Positions 8,284-16,572 of a DNA stretch of 64,000 bases are shown piece by piece. Each line of letters begins with the position of its first letter. Position 1 is the first letter of the stretch. Both the position numbers and the translations under genes were made by a program. A model generated the notes under the pieces. That model saw only the letters and a list, made by a program, of their open reading frames with translations, did not search any database and had not been told where the DNA came from. Origin of the DNA: Nocardia miyunensis NBRC 108239 (lineage in GTDB: Bacteria; Actinomycetota; Actinomycetes; Mycobacteriales; Mycobacteriaceae); contig NZ_BDBQ01000084.1 in the NCBI RefSeq assembly GCF_001613065.1, positions 17,726 to 81,725 on the forward strand. Direction: 5' to 3'.

Positions 8284-8811
8284 TCAGACCAGCCAGCTCT
8301 TGCGGCGGTAGTACTCGTCGTCCTCGTCTTCGTCGTCCACCGGGCGGACCACGTCGTTGGCCTTGCGGAAGGCGGCGGCGCGGGCGATGGCGGCGCGTTG
8401 TTCGCGAAGTTCGGCCTCGCGGCGTTCGGCTTCGGTGAGTGGTCCGGTCGGCTCCGGGCTTTCGCGAGGCTGCTCGTAGTGCTGTTGGATCGCCGGGTCG
8501 TTGGCCCTTCGCACGGGGGTCGTTCGCGGGGCCGCGTGCTGTTGCCGCGCTTGCGCTTCGCGACGGGCCGCCGCTGCCTCCTGCTGTTCGCGGGCCTCGG
8601 CTGCTCGGCGTTCGCGTTCCTCGTCGGCCGCCGACCGGGCGGCCTGCTCGCGCTCGCTTCGCTCGCGGCTCGCCTCCGCGGCGAACCACTCGGCGCACGC
8701 CTGGGCATTGCGCTCGGTCTGGAGTTTGGCCTCGTTCAGCTCATCCATCAGCATCGACATGCGGCGTCGGTTCTCCGCTCCGATGCGCTCGATTTCAGCG
8801 GCGTAGTCCAC
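8284..8811 (-). CDS. Coiled-coil protein with acidic-SWLV C-terminus
   Basis: A 175-residue, highly charged protein. Residues about 1-90 form a continuous coiled coil rich in Glu, Arg and Ala, a Pro-containing linker follows, and a second Glu/Arg helix runs to about residue 150. It ends in a run of Asp/Glu followed by YYRRKSWLV. The final SWLV after an acidic patch is shared with the unrelated-looking YbaB-like protein at 5265-6098. The N-terminal helix could be a degenerate YbaB helix, but the beta-sheet part is missing. It lies between two large WXG genes in the same direction, with 38 and 135 bp gaps. Function unknown. Confidence 0.6.
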   Translation of the reverse strand: MDYAAEIERIGAENRRRMSMLMDELNEAKLQTERNAQACAEWFAAEASRERSEREQAARSAADEERERRAAEAREQQEAAAARREAQARQQHAAPRTTPVRRANDPAIQQHYEQPRESPEPTGPLTEAERREAELREQRAAIARAAAFRKANDVVRPVDDEDEDDEYYRRKSWLV

Positions 8812-8849
8812 GATTTCAACGCTCCGTGTTCAGTCGGTGCCGGCGTAGA

Positions 8850-10655
8850 TCACAGCGGGCCCGCCTCGGAAAGCTCTGCGCCGCTGTCGAATGGCTTCGC
8901 GGGCGAGGGGGTGGTCTGAGGCTTGGCTCGATCGTCCTCGGACTGGTTCTTCTGCGTGGCGATTCCGGGGTTGACGGTTGTTCCGGTGTCGGCGCTCGGT
9001 GTCTTGTGTTCGGTTTGCTCGGTGGTGGAGTGCTGGTCGCTCGACGGCTGATTGCTCGTCTGGTTGCCGGAGTCCGGGGACGTCGACGACGAACCGCCGG
9101 ATGCGCCTGGGGATTCCGACGTGCTGTCCGAGCTCGACGAGCTGTGGGAACTCGACGAGCTGTGGGAATCCGACGTGCTGTGGGAATCCGACGTGCTGTG
9201 CGACCCCGACGCCCCCTGGGCATCCGACGCGCTGTGGGGGCCCGACGCCCCATGCTCCTGCGTGGAGATGACCGGCATTCCGTGCTCGTCGAGTTCGAGC
9301 GTGTAGGTCTTGTCGTCTCCGGCGGAGTCGGACAGGTTCAACGCCAGACCACCCTGCAAGCCCAGCCCGACCTTCAGATGCTTTCCGGCTACATCGAATT
9401 CGGCAAGCGACTTCCCCGAGGCGCCCGACGCTCCGCTCGCCGACTTCAGGACGCCATCGATCCCCTTCTCGATCTGACCGGACAGCGCGCTGATCGCACT
9501 CTCGCCCTGTGTCACAACCGAATTCATCGTGCTCCCCAGGCCGTTCAATGCCGAGGAGGCGGTGCTGGTCAGCGAACTCGCCTGACTCGCCAGGCTCGAG
9601 AGCGTGGTGCTGAGGTTGGAGTTGTTGCTGTTCGAGTTGTTGGTGTTGGTATTCGTGGGCGACGTGGTTGTCGTCTTGTCGCCCGAATCCGTCGTCGATG
9701 CGGTGGTCGTCGACTTGGAAGGAGAGGGGGAAGGCGACGGTGACGGTGACGGCGAGGGGGATGGTGCGGGCGCCGACGTGGTCGCCGGGCGCGGATACCT
9801 GGTGTCGTGCACCGCGTTCATCGCATCGGTGACGAGTTTGTAACTTTGATTGATCGTATTATCGGCAGCGGTGCACGCACCATCGAAAATTCCCAGCTTG
9901 GCATCCAGCTCGGGCTTGAATATCTTGTCCATCCAGTACTGCGCCGATATCTGAGTTATTTTGCCGGGGTCCTCAGAAATATCATTCTCGTCGTCAGCCT
10001 GTTTCTTCGCGAAATTGTCGCCACCACGATGTTCATACGGAAGAATTGCGCGATCAGCAAACCAGCCGTCCAGAGCCTCGACCTGCTCCTTGCTGACCCA
10101 TTCTCTGGCTTTACAGATATCGATCAGCATCTGAATATCGCTGGGGCTTCTCTTATCGATCTCGAACTTCGGCTTCCCGCCGTCCAGCTCCGGAATGTGG
10201 TAGACGACGGACGCCTTGTCGACAACGGCATCATGTACCTGGGTGATCATGGCACTGATAGCCTCGACGGCCTTCTGTGCCGCCTCGATATCGTTCCCCG
10301 CGTATTTGACCTGATCAGCGACCATCGCGTGCGCGGTCGACGATGTCGAACCACCGCTCCACACCTGCTGAAGACGAGTCGTGCAGTTCTGCTGCGTCTG
10401 CAACTGAGTCTGCGCCTCTTTCAGAGCGGTCGACAACGCATCGCGAGTCCCCTCGAGTTTTACCAGATTCATGCCACGCTGTTCGTCGTAACGAGCCTCG
10501 AGCTCTCCCTTGGATTTATAAGGCCCGGTGTACATCTGCGCATACAACGGATAGAACTGCACGAAGTACTCGATTCCCCCATCGGCACCCCAGTTCAGAA
10601 TATCGTCTACGGACTTCCCCGCATTGGCCGTACGCTCGGCGTCGCTCGCTCCCAT
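8850..10655 (-). CDS. Large WXG-type T7SS protein with low-complexity repeats
   Basis: A 601-residue protein. The first 300 residues are helical with a WXG-like turn W-S-G-G-S at 99-103 followed by a long helix. A Pro-Ser dipeptide run and Thr/Ser/Asn-rich linker lies at about 300-345, then a Ser/Ala helical part to about 420, a small beta-rich domain (LKVGLGLQGGLALNLSD then YTLELDEHGMPVIST), a Ser/His/Asp repeat region at about 470-510, and a Thr/Ser/Glu tail. The domain order suggests a secreted T7SS substrate with wall-spanning linkers. It follows an EspC-like gene after 33 bp, so the pair may be co-secreted. The function of the beta-rich domain is not recognised. Confidence 0.65.
   Translation of the reverse strand: MGASDAERTANAGKSVDDILNWGADGGIEYFVQFYPLYAQMYTGPYKSKGELEARYDEQRGMNLVKLEGTRDALSTALKEAQTQLQTQQNCTTRLQQVWSGGSTSSTAHAMVADQVKYAGNDIEAAQKAVEAISAMITQVHDAVVDKASVVYHIPELDGGKPKFEIDKRSPSDIQMLIDICKAREWVSKEQVEALDGWFADRAILPYEHRGGDNFAKKQADDENDISEDPGKITQISAQYWMDKIFKPELDAKLGIFDGACTAADNTINQSYKLVTDAMNAVHDTRYPRPATTSAPAPSPSPSPSPSPSPSPSKSTTTASTTDSGDKTTTTSPTNTNTNNSNSNNSNLSTTLSSLASQASSLTSTASSALNGLGSTMNSVVTQGESAISALSGQIEKGIDGVLKSASGASGASGKSLAEFDVAGKHLKVGLGLQGGLALNLSDSAGDDKTYTLELDEHGMPVISTQEHGASGPHSASDAQGASGSHSTSDSHSTSDSHSSSSSHSSSSSDSTSESPGASGGSSSTSPDSGNQTSNQPSSDQHSTTEQTEHKTPSADTGTTVNPGIATQKNQSEDDRAKPQTTPSPAKPFDSGAELSEAGPL
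9118..9246 (-). repeat. 18-bp tandem repeats encoding Ser/His/Asp tract
   Basis: About seven imperfect 18-bp units of the type GACGAGCTGTGGGAA plus TCC or CTC lie within the 8850-10655 gene. On the coding strand they give alternating SHSTSD and SHSSSS hexapeptides. Such short in-frame repeats can change number by slippage. Confidence 0.7.
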
Positions 10656-10688
10656 TATCCCGCCTACACTCCCCGTCCGTAGACCCTA

Positions 10689-11024
10689 TTATTTATCGAC
10701 ATCGGATATCTGATCAGCGTTATAGCCATCGGTCCAGCCGTATGCGATCGCCGATGCTCCGAGCGAATTGGCGGTTGCGGTAGTGGCGTCACTCCAGTGC
10801 TTCAGCCAATCGGCGATGTGCTGGAGCCCATCGTGGATCGCGGTGCCCTGCGCAACATAGGCGCGCCCCGCCTCACACTCCGCGCCGTTGCGTCCCGTGC
10901 CGAACAGATGGTCCGGACTGCTCACCGCCTTGGATTGATTGGCGACGGTCGTCGCCGAATCCTTCATGTGTCCAGCAAGTTTGGCCAGATCGTCCGTACT
11001 GACGTCCAACGGCGCGTTCGCCAT
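10689..11024 (-). CDS. EspC-like T7SS substrate
   Basis: A 111-residue protein that starts MANAPLDVSTDDLAKLAGHM, typical of the EspC-like family of small helical T7SS targets. The ATG at 11024 is preferred over 11060 because a GGAGGG ribosome-binding sequence sits just upstream. Near the C-terminus, Y-G-W-T-D fits the Y-x-x-x-D/E export signal. It heads a minus-strand run with the large WXG proteins, resembling EspC/EspA-type pairs. Role as secreted partner is known for the family; pairing with the 8850-10655 product is inference. Confidence 0.75.
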   Translation of the reverse strand: MANAPLDVSTDDLAKLAGHMKDSATTVANQSKAVSSPDHLFGTGRNGAECEAGRAYVAQGTAIHDGLQHIADWLKHWSDATTATANSLGASAIAYGWTDGYNADQISDVDK

Positions 11025-11243
11025 CGCTGTATCCCTCCACTCCCCGACCGGTCCTGGCAAAAAGGCCCGCCGATCCTTCGGCCCGCGAGCGCCCTATCCA
11101 GTTGGACGTACACGGCGTACGAACGGTTCCCGTCCGATCATAGGAGTCGGCGATACGAACAGGTCCGGCAATCCGTCCACGCCAACCGAATGTCACCGCA
11201 CCACAGCATGTCCCACCCCGTCACACGAAGCTGCTCGCCGGGC

Positions 11244-11561
11244 TCAGTGCTTGTGATCGCCCAGATGCCCCTGATCCGTGCGCACCCATTCGGTCGTGCC
11301 GTCGGCATTGTGATGGAACTCCCACGCCGAATAGTCCCCGTCGTTGTCGACGGCGGTCACGTGGTCGGCGAAGCCGTCGTGGTCCAGATCGCTCCACACG
11401 TCCACGGAGTGCGGGCCCTGAACGGTCTCCGCATCGGGGATGTGGTCGGCGTTGAGATCCTGGGTGGGGTGGTGGAGCTCGATGGCGCCGAGGCCGCCGA
11501 GATCGGAATGCGCGTCGACGTCCGGCATGTCCAGGCCCGGCAGGTCGCCCGAATTGACCAT
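11244..11561 (-). CDS. Small Asp/His-rich protein with calcium-loop-like repeats
   Basis: A 105-residue acidic protein. It holds repeated Asp-rich loops (D-L-N-A-D-H-I-P-D, D-L-D-H-D-G-F-A-D and D-N-D-G-D-Y) that resemble the calcium-binding loops of VCBS/dockerin-type repeats, each followed by a beta strand. No signal peptide is seen. ATG 11561 is preferred over 11603 because GAGGAG lies seven bases upstream. Similar small proteins are common in Nocardia and Rhodococcus; I believe they carry a DUF name but cannot confirm which. It ends in a His-rich tail (HLGDHKH). Function unknown. Confidence 0.65.
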   Translation of the reverse strand: MVNSGDLPGLDMPDVDAHSDLGGLGAIELHHPTQDLNADHIPDAETVQGPHSVDVWSDLDHDGFADHVTAVDNDGDYSAWEFHHNADGTTEWVRTDQGHLGDHKH

Positions 11562-11675
11562 GTACAGCTCCTCGGATGGGGTCCGGCAGGGAAGTGGTTC
11601 CATCCTGTCATCCGACCCGCCCGACGCGCATCCTCCTTCCCAAGTCCTGTGGATAACTCGCGAAATACGCGGGTC

Positions 11676-11870
11676 TCACTCCTTCGGAATGACCACCCAC
11701 AGCACCAGGTAGATCAGGAACTGCGGTCCGGGCAGCAGGCACGACAGGATGAACAGCAGGCGGATGAGGGTGGCGTTCCAGCCGAAGTATTCGGCCAGGC
11801 CGCCGCAGACGCCTGCGATCCACCGGTCGGTGCGGGAACGGGTCAGGCGGCGCATATCACTGGATGTCAT
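11676..11870 (-). CDS. PspC-domain membrane protein
   Basis: A 64-residue protein covering little more than a PspC domain: the family opening R-x-x-x-D-R-W-I-A-G-V-C-G-G-L-A-E-Y-F-G-W-N at residues about 10-30, then one hydrophobic segment (LIRLLFILSCLLPGPQFLIY) and the V-V-I-P-K end. PspC proteins sense or regulate envelope stress. The ATG at 11870, after GGAG, is chosen over 11906. It is divergent from the ABC-F gene across a 148-bp gap. Confidence 0.85.
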   Translation of the reverse strand: MTSSDMRRLTRSRTDRWIAGVCGGLAEYFGWNATLIRLLFILSCLLPGPQFLIYLVLWVVIPKE

Positions 11871-12018
11871 ATCTCCACTGTGCAACCCTCGCACCCGAAC
11901 GCACATCGGGACCAGGACCGATGCGCACCCTGATTTCCACGGGCCCGATCTCGGGGTACAACCCCGAACACGGCAGACTCATGGACGTGAGCAAGCTTCT
12001 CGGTCGAGGACCGCACTC

Positions 12019-13665
12019 GTGAGCGCGACGCTGCATGCCCGCGGCCTGTCCGCCGGACACGGTGAACGCGTCCTGTTCAGCGATCTGGATCTGATTCTGG
12101 CGCCCGGCGATGTGATCGGGCTGGTCGGGGTGAACGGGGCCGGGAAGTCGACGCTGTTGCGGATGCTGTCCGACGGCGACGCGTCCGAGGGGCAGATCGC
12201 GTTGAGCCCGCCCGACGCGACGGTCGGCTATCTCGCCCAGGAACCCGAGCGCGTGCCTGGGGAGAGCGTGCTTGAATTCCTGTCCCGGCGCACGGGAGTC
12301 GCTGCGGCACAACGCATCATGGATATCGCCGCCGAACGCCTGGCCGAAGCTCCCGACGACGCGGACGACTACTCCGCGGCCCTGGAACGCTGGCTGGCCC
12401 TGGGCGGGGCCGATCTGGACCAGCGGGCGCAGGAGGTCGCCGCGGAACTGGGCCTGATCGAGAACCTGCCGCAGGGCCTGGACACCCCGATGACAGGCCT
12501 TTCCGGTGGGCAGGCCGCGCGGGCGGGACTTGCCTCGGTGTTGTTGTCCCGCTTCGACATTCTGCTGCTGGACGAGCCGACCAACGATCTGGATCTGGAC
12601 GGGCTGGCCCGGCTCGAGCACTTCGTGGCCAGGGTGCGGGTGCCGTTGATGGTGATCAGCCATGATCGGGAGTTCTTGGCGCGCACCGTGAATCGCATCG
12701 TCGAGCTGGATCTGGCACAGCAGCAGGTCGGGGTGTACGACGGTGGCTACGAGTCCTATCTGGCCGAGCGCGAGATCGCCCGACGCCACGCCCGCGAGTC
12801 CTACGAGGATTACGCGGACACCAAGGCCGGTCTGCAGGCACGCGCGACGATGCAGCGCAACTGGCTCGAACACGGCGTCCGCAACGCCCGCCGCAAGGCC
12901 AAGAACGATTCGGACAAGGCGGGCCGCAAGATGCGCGCGGAATCCACCGAGAAACAGGCCTCGAAGATGCGCCAGACCCAGCGTCGCATCGAACGCCTCG
13001 ACGTCGTGGAGGAGCCGCGCAAGGAGTGGGAGCTGCGCATGGAGATCGCCGCGGCCCCGCGTAGCGGTTCGGTGGTCGCCACCGTCACCGGCGCGAGCCT
13101 CACGCGCGGCGATTTCACGCTGGGACCGGTTACCGCCCAGGTGGATTGGGGCGATCGCATCGTGCTGACCGGCGCCAACGGATCCGGCAAATCCACCCTG
13201 CTGGCGGTGTTGCTCGGCAAGATCGCGCCCGACACCGGAACCGCGACGCTCGGTTCCGCGGTGGCCGTGGGCGAGGTCGATCAGGCGCGCGGACTGTTCC
13301 GCGGAAACGCCTCGCTCGCCGATACGTTCGGCGCGGAGGTGCCCGACTGGCCCGAGGCCGAGGTCCGCACGCTGCTTGCCAAATTCGGGCTGCGCGGGCC
13401 ACATGTGCTGCGCGCCAACGACACCCTGTCCCCTGGCGAACGCACCCGTGCCGCCCTGGCGCTACTCCAGGCCCGAGGGGTGAACCTGCTGATCCTCGAC
13501 GAGCCCACCAACCACTTGGACCTGCCCGCCATCGAACAACTCGAGCAGGCCATCGAATCCTTCACCGGCACACTGATTCTCATCACTCACGACCGCCGCA
13601 TGCTGAACACCGTCCGCGCGACGCGACGCTGGCGGATGACCGACGGGCAACTCGCCCAGGATTGA
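12019..13665 (+). CDS. ABC-F family ATPase
   Basis: A 548-residue soluble protein with two ABC ATPase domains and no membrane segments, the ABC-F arrangement that acts on ribosomes rather than in transport. The first domain has Walker A GVNGAGKST, signature LSGGQ and Walker B LLLDEPTNDLD; a basic linker with Arg/Lys-rich coiled coil follows; the second domain has Walker A GANGSGKST, a variant signature LSPGE and Walker B LILDEPTNHLD. Length and domain features fit the Rv1473 type, annotated as a macrolide-resistance-like protein. The GTG at 12019 is chosen since the conserved protein begins there (VSATLHARGLSAGHG) with GAGGA upstream. It converges with the 13674 gene at 8 bp. Confidence 0.85.
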   Translation: MSATLHARGLSAGHGERVLFSDLDLILAPGDVIGLVGVNGAGKSTLLRMLSDGDASEGQIALSPPDATVGYLAQEPERVPGESVLEFLSRRTGVAAAQRIMDIAAERLAEAPDDADDYSAALERWLALGGADLDQRAQEVAAELGLIENLPQGLDTPMTGLSGGQAARAGLASVLLSRFDILLLDEPTNDLDLDGLARLEHFVARVRVPLMVISHDREFLARTVNRIVELDLAQQQVGVYDGGYESYLAEREIARRHARESYEDYADTKAGLQARATMQRNWLEHGVRNARRKAKNDSDKAGRKMRAESTEKQASKMRQTQRRIERLDVVEEPRKEWELRMEIAAAPRSGSVVATVTGASLTRGDFTLGPVTAQVDWGDRIVLTGANGSGKSTLLAVLLGKIAPDTGTATLGSAVAVGEVDQARGLFRGNASLADTFGAEVPDWPEAEVRTLLAKFGLRGPHVLRANDTLSPGERTRAALALLQARGVNLLILDEPTNHLDLPAIEQLEQAIESFTGTLILITHDRRMLNTVRATRRWRMTDGQLAQD

Positions 13666-13673
13666 CCGCGCGC

Positions 13674-14672
13674 TCAGCCCTCCTTGATCGCGGCGATCAG
13701 GGTGCGGTCGGAAATGGTTCGGGTGGTGACGATCTGGGTGAAGGTGTGCGGTTGCTCGCCGGGCTTCTGCTGGGTGAGGCGGACCTCCCACTGGCTGCCG
13801 TCGGTGCTGCCGCGGGTGACCTGCACGCAGTAGCGAGTGCCGACCGGGATCTGATTGATCCCGCGTTGAATATTCTCGGCGGGGGGAAAGGCCGAGGACC
13901 CCAAGGACGAAGTCACCGTCGCGTCGTCGGTGACGACCGCACGCGCCGCAGAACCGGAACGCTGCACGTAGTAGGCGCGTTCGAAGGCCAGGATCGCGTC
14001 GGGGCCCGAACTCGTGCCGCCCGGATCGGTGCCGGAGACCTCGTCCGCGTCGCGGCGGTGCTCACAGTCGGCGGTCGCGATCGGCGCCGGGGATGCCGCG
14101 GCGGTGACCGGCGGCGTCACGGCGGGGGCCGAATCCTCCACCACCGCGGGCACACTCGCCGCCGTGGTGGTGTTGCGCGTGCGTTTGCCGGTGTGCAGCA
14201 CCGTCAGCACCACCGAGATGATCACGATGCCGACGCCGACCAGGATCAGCAGGCTCAACACCTTGTCGCGGCGAACCCGGTCGTCGGGGCGGCGCGAACG
14301 GGACCGGCGCAGCCGGGAACCCGCACTCCCACCGGAGCGATCGACGATCTGCGGCGCCCGCGCGGGGCTCTCGTCGCTGTAGTCGTATTCCCTGACCGGC
14401 ATCCGGCTGGTCGGCGTCACGGGAGGCGGATCGGGTTGCCGCGCACCCTGATTCAGCCATTCCTCCCAGTCGCCGGACCGATCGGCGGTCCCCGGAATCG
14501 GCATCGGCGCGGGACGCGACGGCGGCCGCCGACGACGTGTCGTGCCACGACGGCCGGGCCGACGCCGTTGAGCCTGCCGCGCGGGCGGCCGCAGCATCGG
14601 CAGACCCAGGTCGAACGGATTGTCCTGCCCGGGATCCGGCTGATCCGGCTCTTCGGAATCAGATCTCGTCAT
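13674..14672 (-). CDS. Single-pass membrane protein with extracytoplasmic domain
   Basis: A 332-residue protein. The first 135 residues are Pro/Arg-rich and disordered, a single membrane helix (LSLLILVGVGIVIISVVLTVL) lies at about 138-160, and a Thr/Ala/Pro linker leads to a folded outer domain (about 205-332) with two cysteines. This domain (AILAFERAYYVQRSGSAARAVV... then VGTRYCVQVT) resembles the NTF2-like outer domains of actinobacterial envelope proteins. The start overlaps the end of the Rv3439c-like gene by 14 bp, so the two are likely cotranscribed. Specific function unknown. Confidence 0.65.
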   Translation of the reverse strand: MTRSDSEEPDQPDPGQDNPFDLGLPMLRPPARQAQRRRPGRRGTTRRRRPPSRPAPMPIPGTADRSGDWEEWLNQGARQPDPPPVTPTSRMPVREYDYSDESPARAPQIVDRSGGSAGSRLRRSRSRRPDDRVRRDKVLSLLILVGVGIVIISVVLTVLHTGKRTRNTTTAASVPAVVEDSAPAVTPPVTAAASPAPIATADCEHRRDADEVSGTDPGGTSSGPDAILAFERAYYVQRSGSAARAVVTDDATVTSSLGSSAFPPAENIQRGINQIPVGTRYCVQVTRGSTDGSQWEVRLTQQKPGEQPHTFTQIVTTRTISDRTLIAAIKEG

Positions 14673-16122
14673 CGCCCAGATCGCCGATGACGGCGGTCGG
14701 GACCATCTGCGCCGCGGCCGGAGCCGTCACACCGAGCTGACCGTCCCGCGGTTTCGAATCACCGCCGCCCGTACCCGCCGACGGCGGCAGCGCCAGCCCC
14801 GCGGCGGGACCGGACTGACTGGGTGCGGGCTCCGAGGTGGCCGGGGCGGGGGTCGCCGGTTGCGGAACCGGTTTCGCCGTGGGCGCCGGTACGCTCGTGC
14901 CGGGTGACGCGGTGTCGCCGCTCGGCGCGGCGGTGCCGGGATCGGACGCACTCGAGTCCGAACCGCCCTGGTCCGGCGGGATGATCGAATGCGAGTTCTG
15001 CGCCGGCTGGGCCGTGGTGGACTGCGACCCGCCGAAATCGAACAGGCTCGAATCGGTGCCGCCGGTCCCGTCCGTGCCGCCGGTGCCATTGGTCCCGTCG
15101 GTTTTCGCCTTCGGATTGATCAGCTGCGGAATGGCCTGCTCGGCCACCTGCGCCGCGGTATCCACGGTGTGCGTGCCGACCTCGGCGATCTTATCGATCA
15201 GCTCGGTGCCGATATTGACCCCGGCGCTGATGGCCGAGGACCCCAGATCCACACCCGCCGCGATGAGCTGCTCCTGCAACTGCAACTGCGCGGCCGCGGC
15301 GGGATCGAGCTGGGGACCGGTGCCGGTGCCGTTCATGGAGAACGCGGGCGTGGTGCCGTTGAACGAACCGCCGTTGAACGAGGTGCCGTTGTACGAGTTA
15401 CCGAGCAGGTTGGAGTCGTTCGAGAAATTGTTCGGCGTGTAGTCGCTCGAAGAGGTCGAGTGGTCGTTCGAATAGCTCGGGGTGCTGTCCCCGGAGAACT
15501 GGTCCGTGACCAGATCGACCGGCGTGGTGACCGTCAGCGGGCCCATCGCCCTCAATTTCGATGTGTGCGAGGCCATTTCGGTCTTCGCGGTGTCGACCGC
15601 GGTGATGGCCGCGCGCAATGCCTGGCTGGCCCGGTTGATCACCGCATCGGTGTCGGGCGCGGCCTTGGCGTTGTTCAGGATGGTGCGCGCGTCGCGACGG
15701 AAATCGGCGATGATCGCGTCCACCTTCTGCGCGGCCCGGTAACTGGTGGACTGCGCATCGCCCAGCACCGCCAGATACTGCGGGCCGCGATCGGAGATGT
15801 CACCGATCTGGGTCTGGGTGGTGCGCAACGCCGGAACGGCCGCATCCGCGCCGGGACCCGACCAGGTCGACTCCAGCACATGCATACCGTCGCGATGCGG
15901 AGCCTCGGTGTCGGCGGCCTGGGTGGACGAACTCGTCAGCGCCCGCACGATACTCGCGTCGGGGACGCTCACCCCGGTGCCCAGCGACTTGCGCAACGCA
16001 AGCATCGGCTGCACCAGACGCGCGATGATCGGCGGATCCACGCCGTCGGAGCTGGTCGTCGTCGCCGGATTCGTCACGCGGGAGGGGATCGGCCGCCGCT
16101 TCAGCCCCGGAGCTCGCCTCAT
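14659..16122 (-). CDS. Rv3439c-like Ala/Pro-rich WXG protein
   Basis: A 487-residue protein with an N-terminal helical domain carrying W-S-G at 87-89 followed by long helices to about residue 200, then a Ser/Asn/Thr-rich and Gly/Thr-rich linker and a Pro/Ala-rich tail. By place and layout it corresponds to Rv3439c of M. tuberculosis, which also lies after glmM and a roughly 103-residue partner. It overlaps the upstream small gene by 4 bp (ATGA), so translation is probably coupled. The layout fits a secreted T7SS substrate. The assignment rests mainly on gene order; sequence identity could not be measured here. Confidence 0.65.
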   Translation of the reverse strand: MRRAPGLKRRPIPSRVTNPATTTSSDGVDPPIIARLVQPMLALRKSLGTGVSVPDASIVRALTSSSTQAADTEAPHRDGMHVLESTWSGPGADAAVPALRTTQTQIGDISDRGPQYLAVLGDAQSTSYRAAQKVDAIIADFRRDARTILNNAKAAPDTDAVINRASQALRAAITAVDTAKTEMASHTSKLRAMGPLTVTTPVDLVTDQFSGDSTPSYSNDHSTSSSDYTPNNFSNDSNLLGNSYNGTSFNGGSFNGTTPAFSMNGTGTGPQLDPAAAAQLQLQEQLIAAGVDLGSSAISAGVNIGTELIDKIAEVGTHTVDTAAQVAEQAIPQLINPKAKTDGTNGTGGTDGTGGTDSSLFDFGGSQSTTAQPAQNSHSIIPPDQGGSDSSASDPGTAAPSGDTASPGTSVPAPTAKPVPQPATPAPATSEPAPSQSGPAAGLALPPSAGTGGGDSKPRDGQLGVTAPAAAQMVPTAVIGDLGDDEI

Positions 16123-16442
16123 ACCAGTGTCTCCCCGGTCTTGGCGATGGCGGACGCGGTGCCGGCATCGGAATCCTGCATATCGGAGGTGTAATCGCGC
16201 AGTACCTGCCCGTAGGCGTGGACCAGCTGGCCCGCCGTGGACAGCGCCTGCACATGCTGCGAGACCGCGGCCGTGAACTGCGCCGCGAACTCCGCTCCCA
16301 CCAAACCCAGATCGGCCGAGAGCCGGTCAGGATTCACCGCGCCGCCCGCGGCGACGGCCGCGGAGGCCAACTGCTGCGAGACGTTGTCGGCAACGGTCTT
16401 GTAGGCGGCCATCGCCGCCGGATCCAGCTTCAGCGCGTCCAC
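16119..16442 (-). CDS. Rv3440c-like EspC-type small protein
   Basis: A 107-residue helical protein with GTG start at 16442 and a strong GAGGGGGAA ribosome-binding sequence. It resembles EspC-like T7SS proteins: two Ala-rich helices and a C-terminal Asp/Ser-containing end. In M. tuberculosis the same place after glmM holds Rv3440c (about 103 residues). It is followed, with a 4-bp overlap, by the Rv3439c-like gene, so the two probably form a heterodimer or co-dependent pair. Its own transcription may start in the 130-bp gap after glmM. Confidence 0.7.
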   Translation of the reverse strand: MDALKLDPAAMAAYKTVADNVSQQLASAAVAAGGAVNPDRLSADLGLVGAEFAAQFTAAVSQHVQALSTAGQLVHAYGQVLRDYTSDMQDSDAGTASAIAKTGETLV

Positions 16443-16572
16443 TGTTCCCCCTCACGGAAATCAAGCTCTCGCTGTCGCATCATGAGTCGAGTCCACCATA
16501 CTTGGCCCCGACCCGAAACGCTCTCCGATCACCCGATCACGCACCGGACAACCTGGTCGATTCGGTACGCGA

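Noticed and set aside
11857..13404. 515-codon minus-strand frame opposite the ABC-F gene
   Set aside because: It is antisense to a full ABC-F ATPase with all motifs; composition is that of a GC-rich shadow frame.
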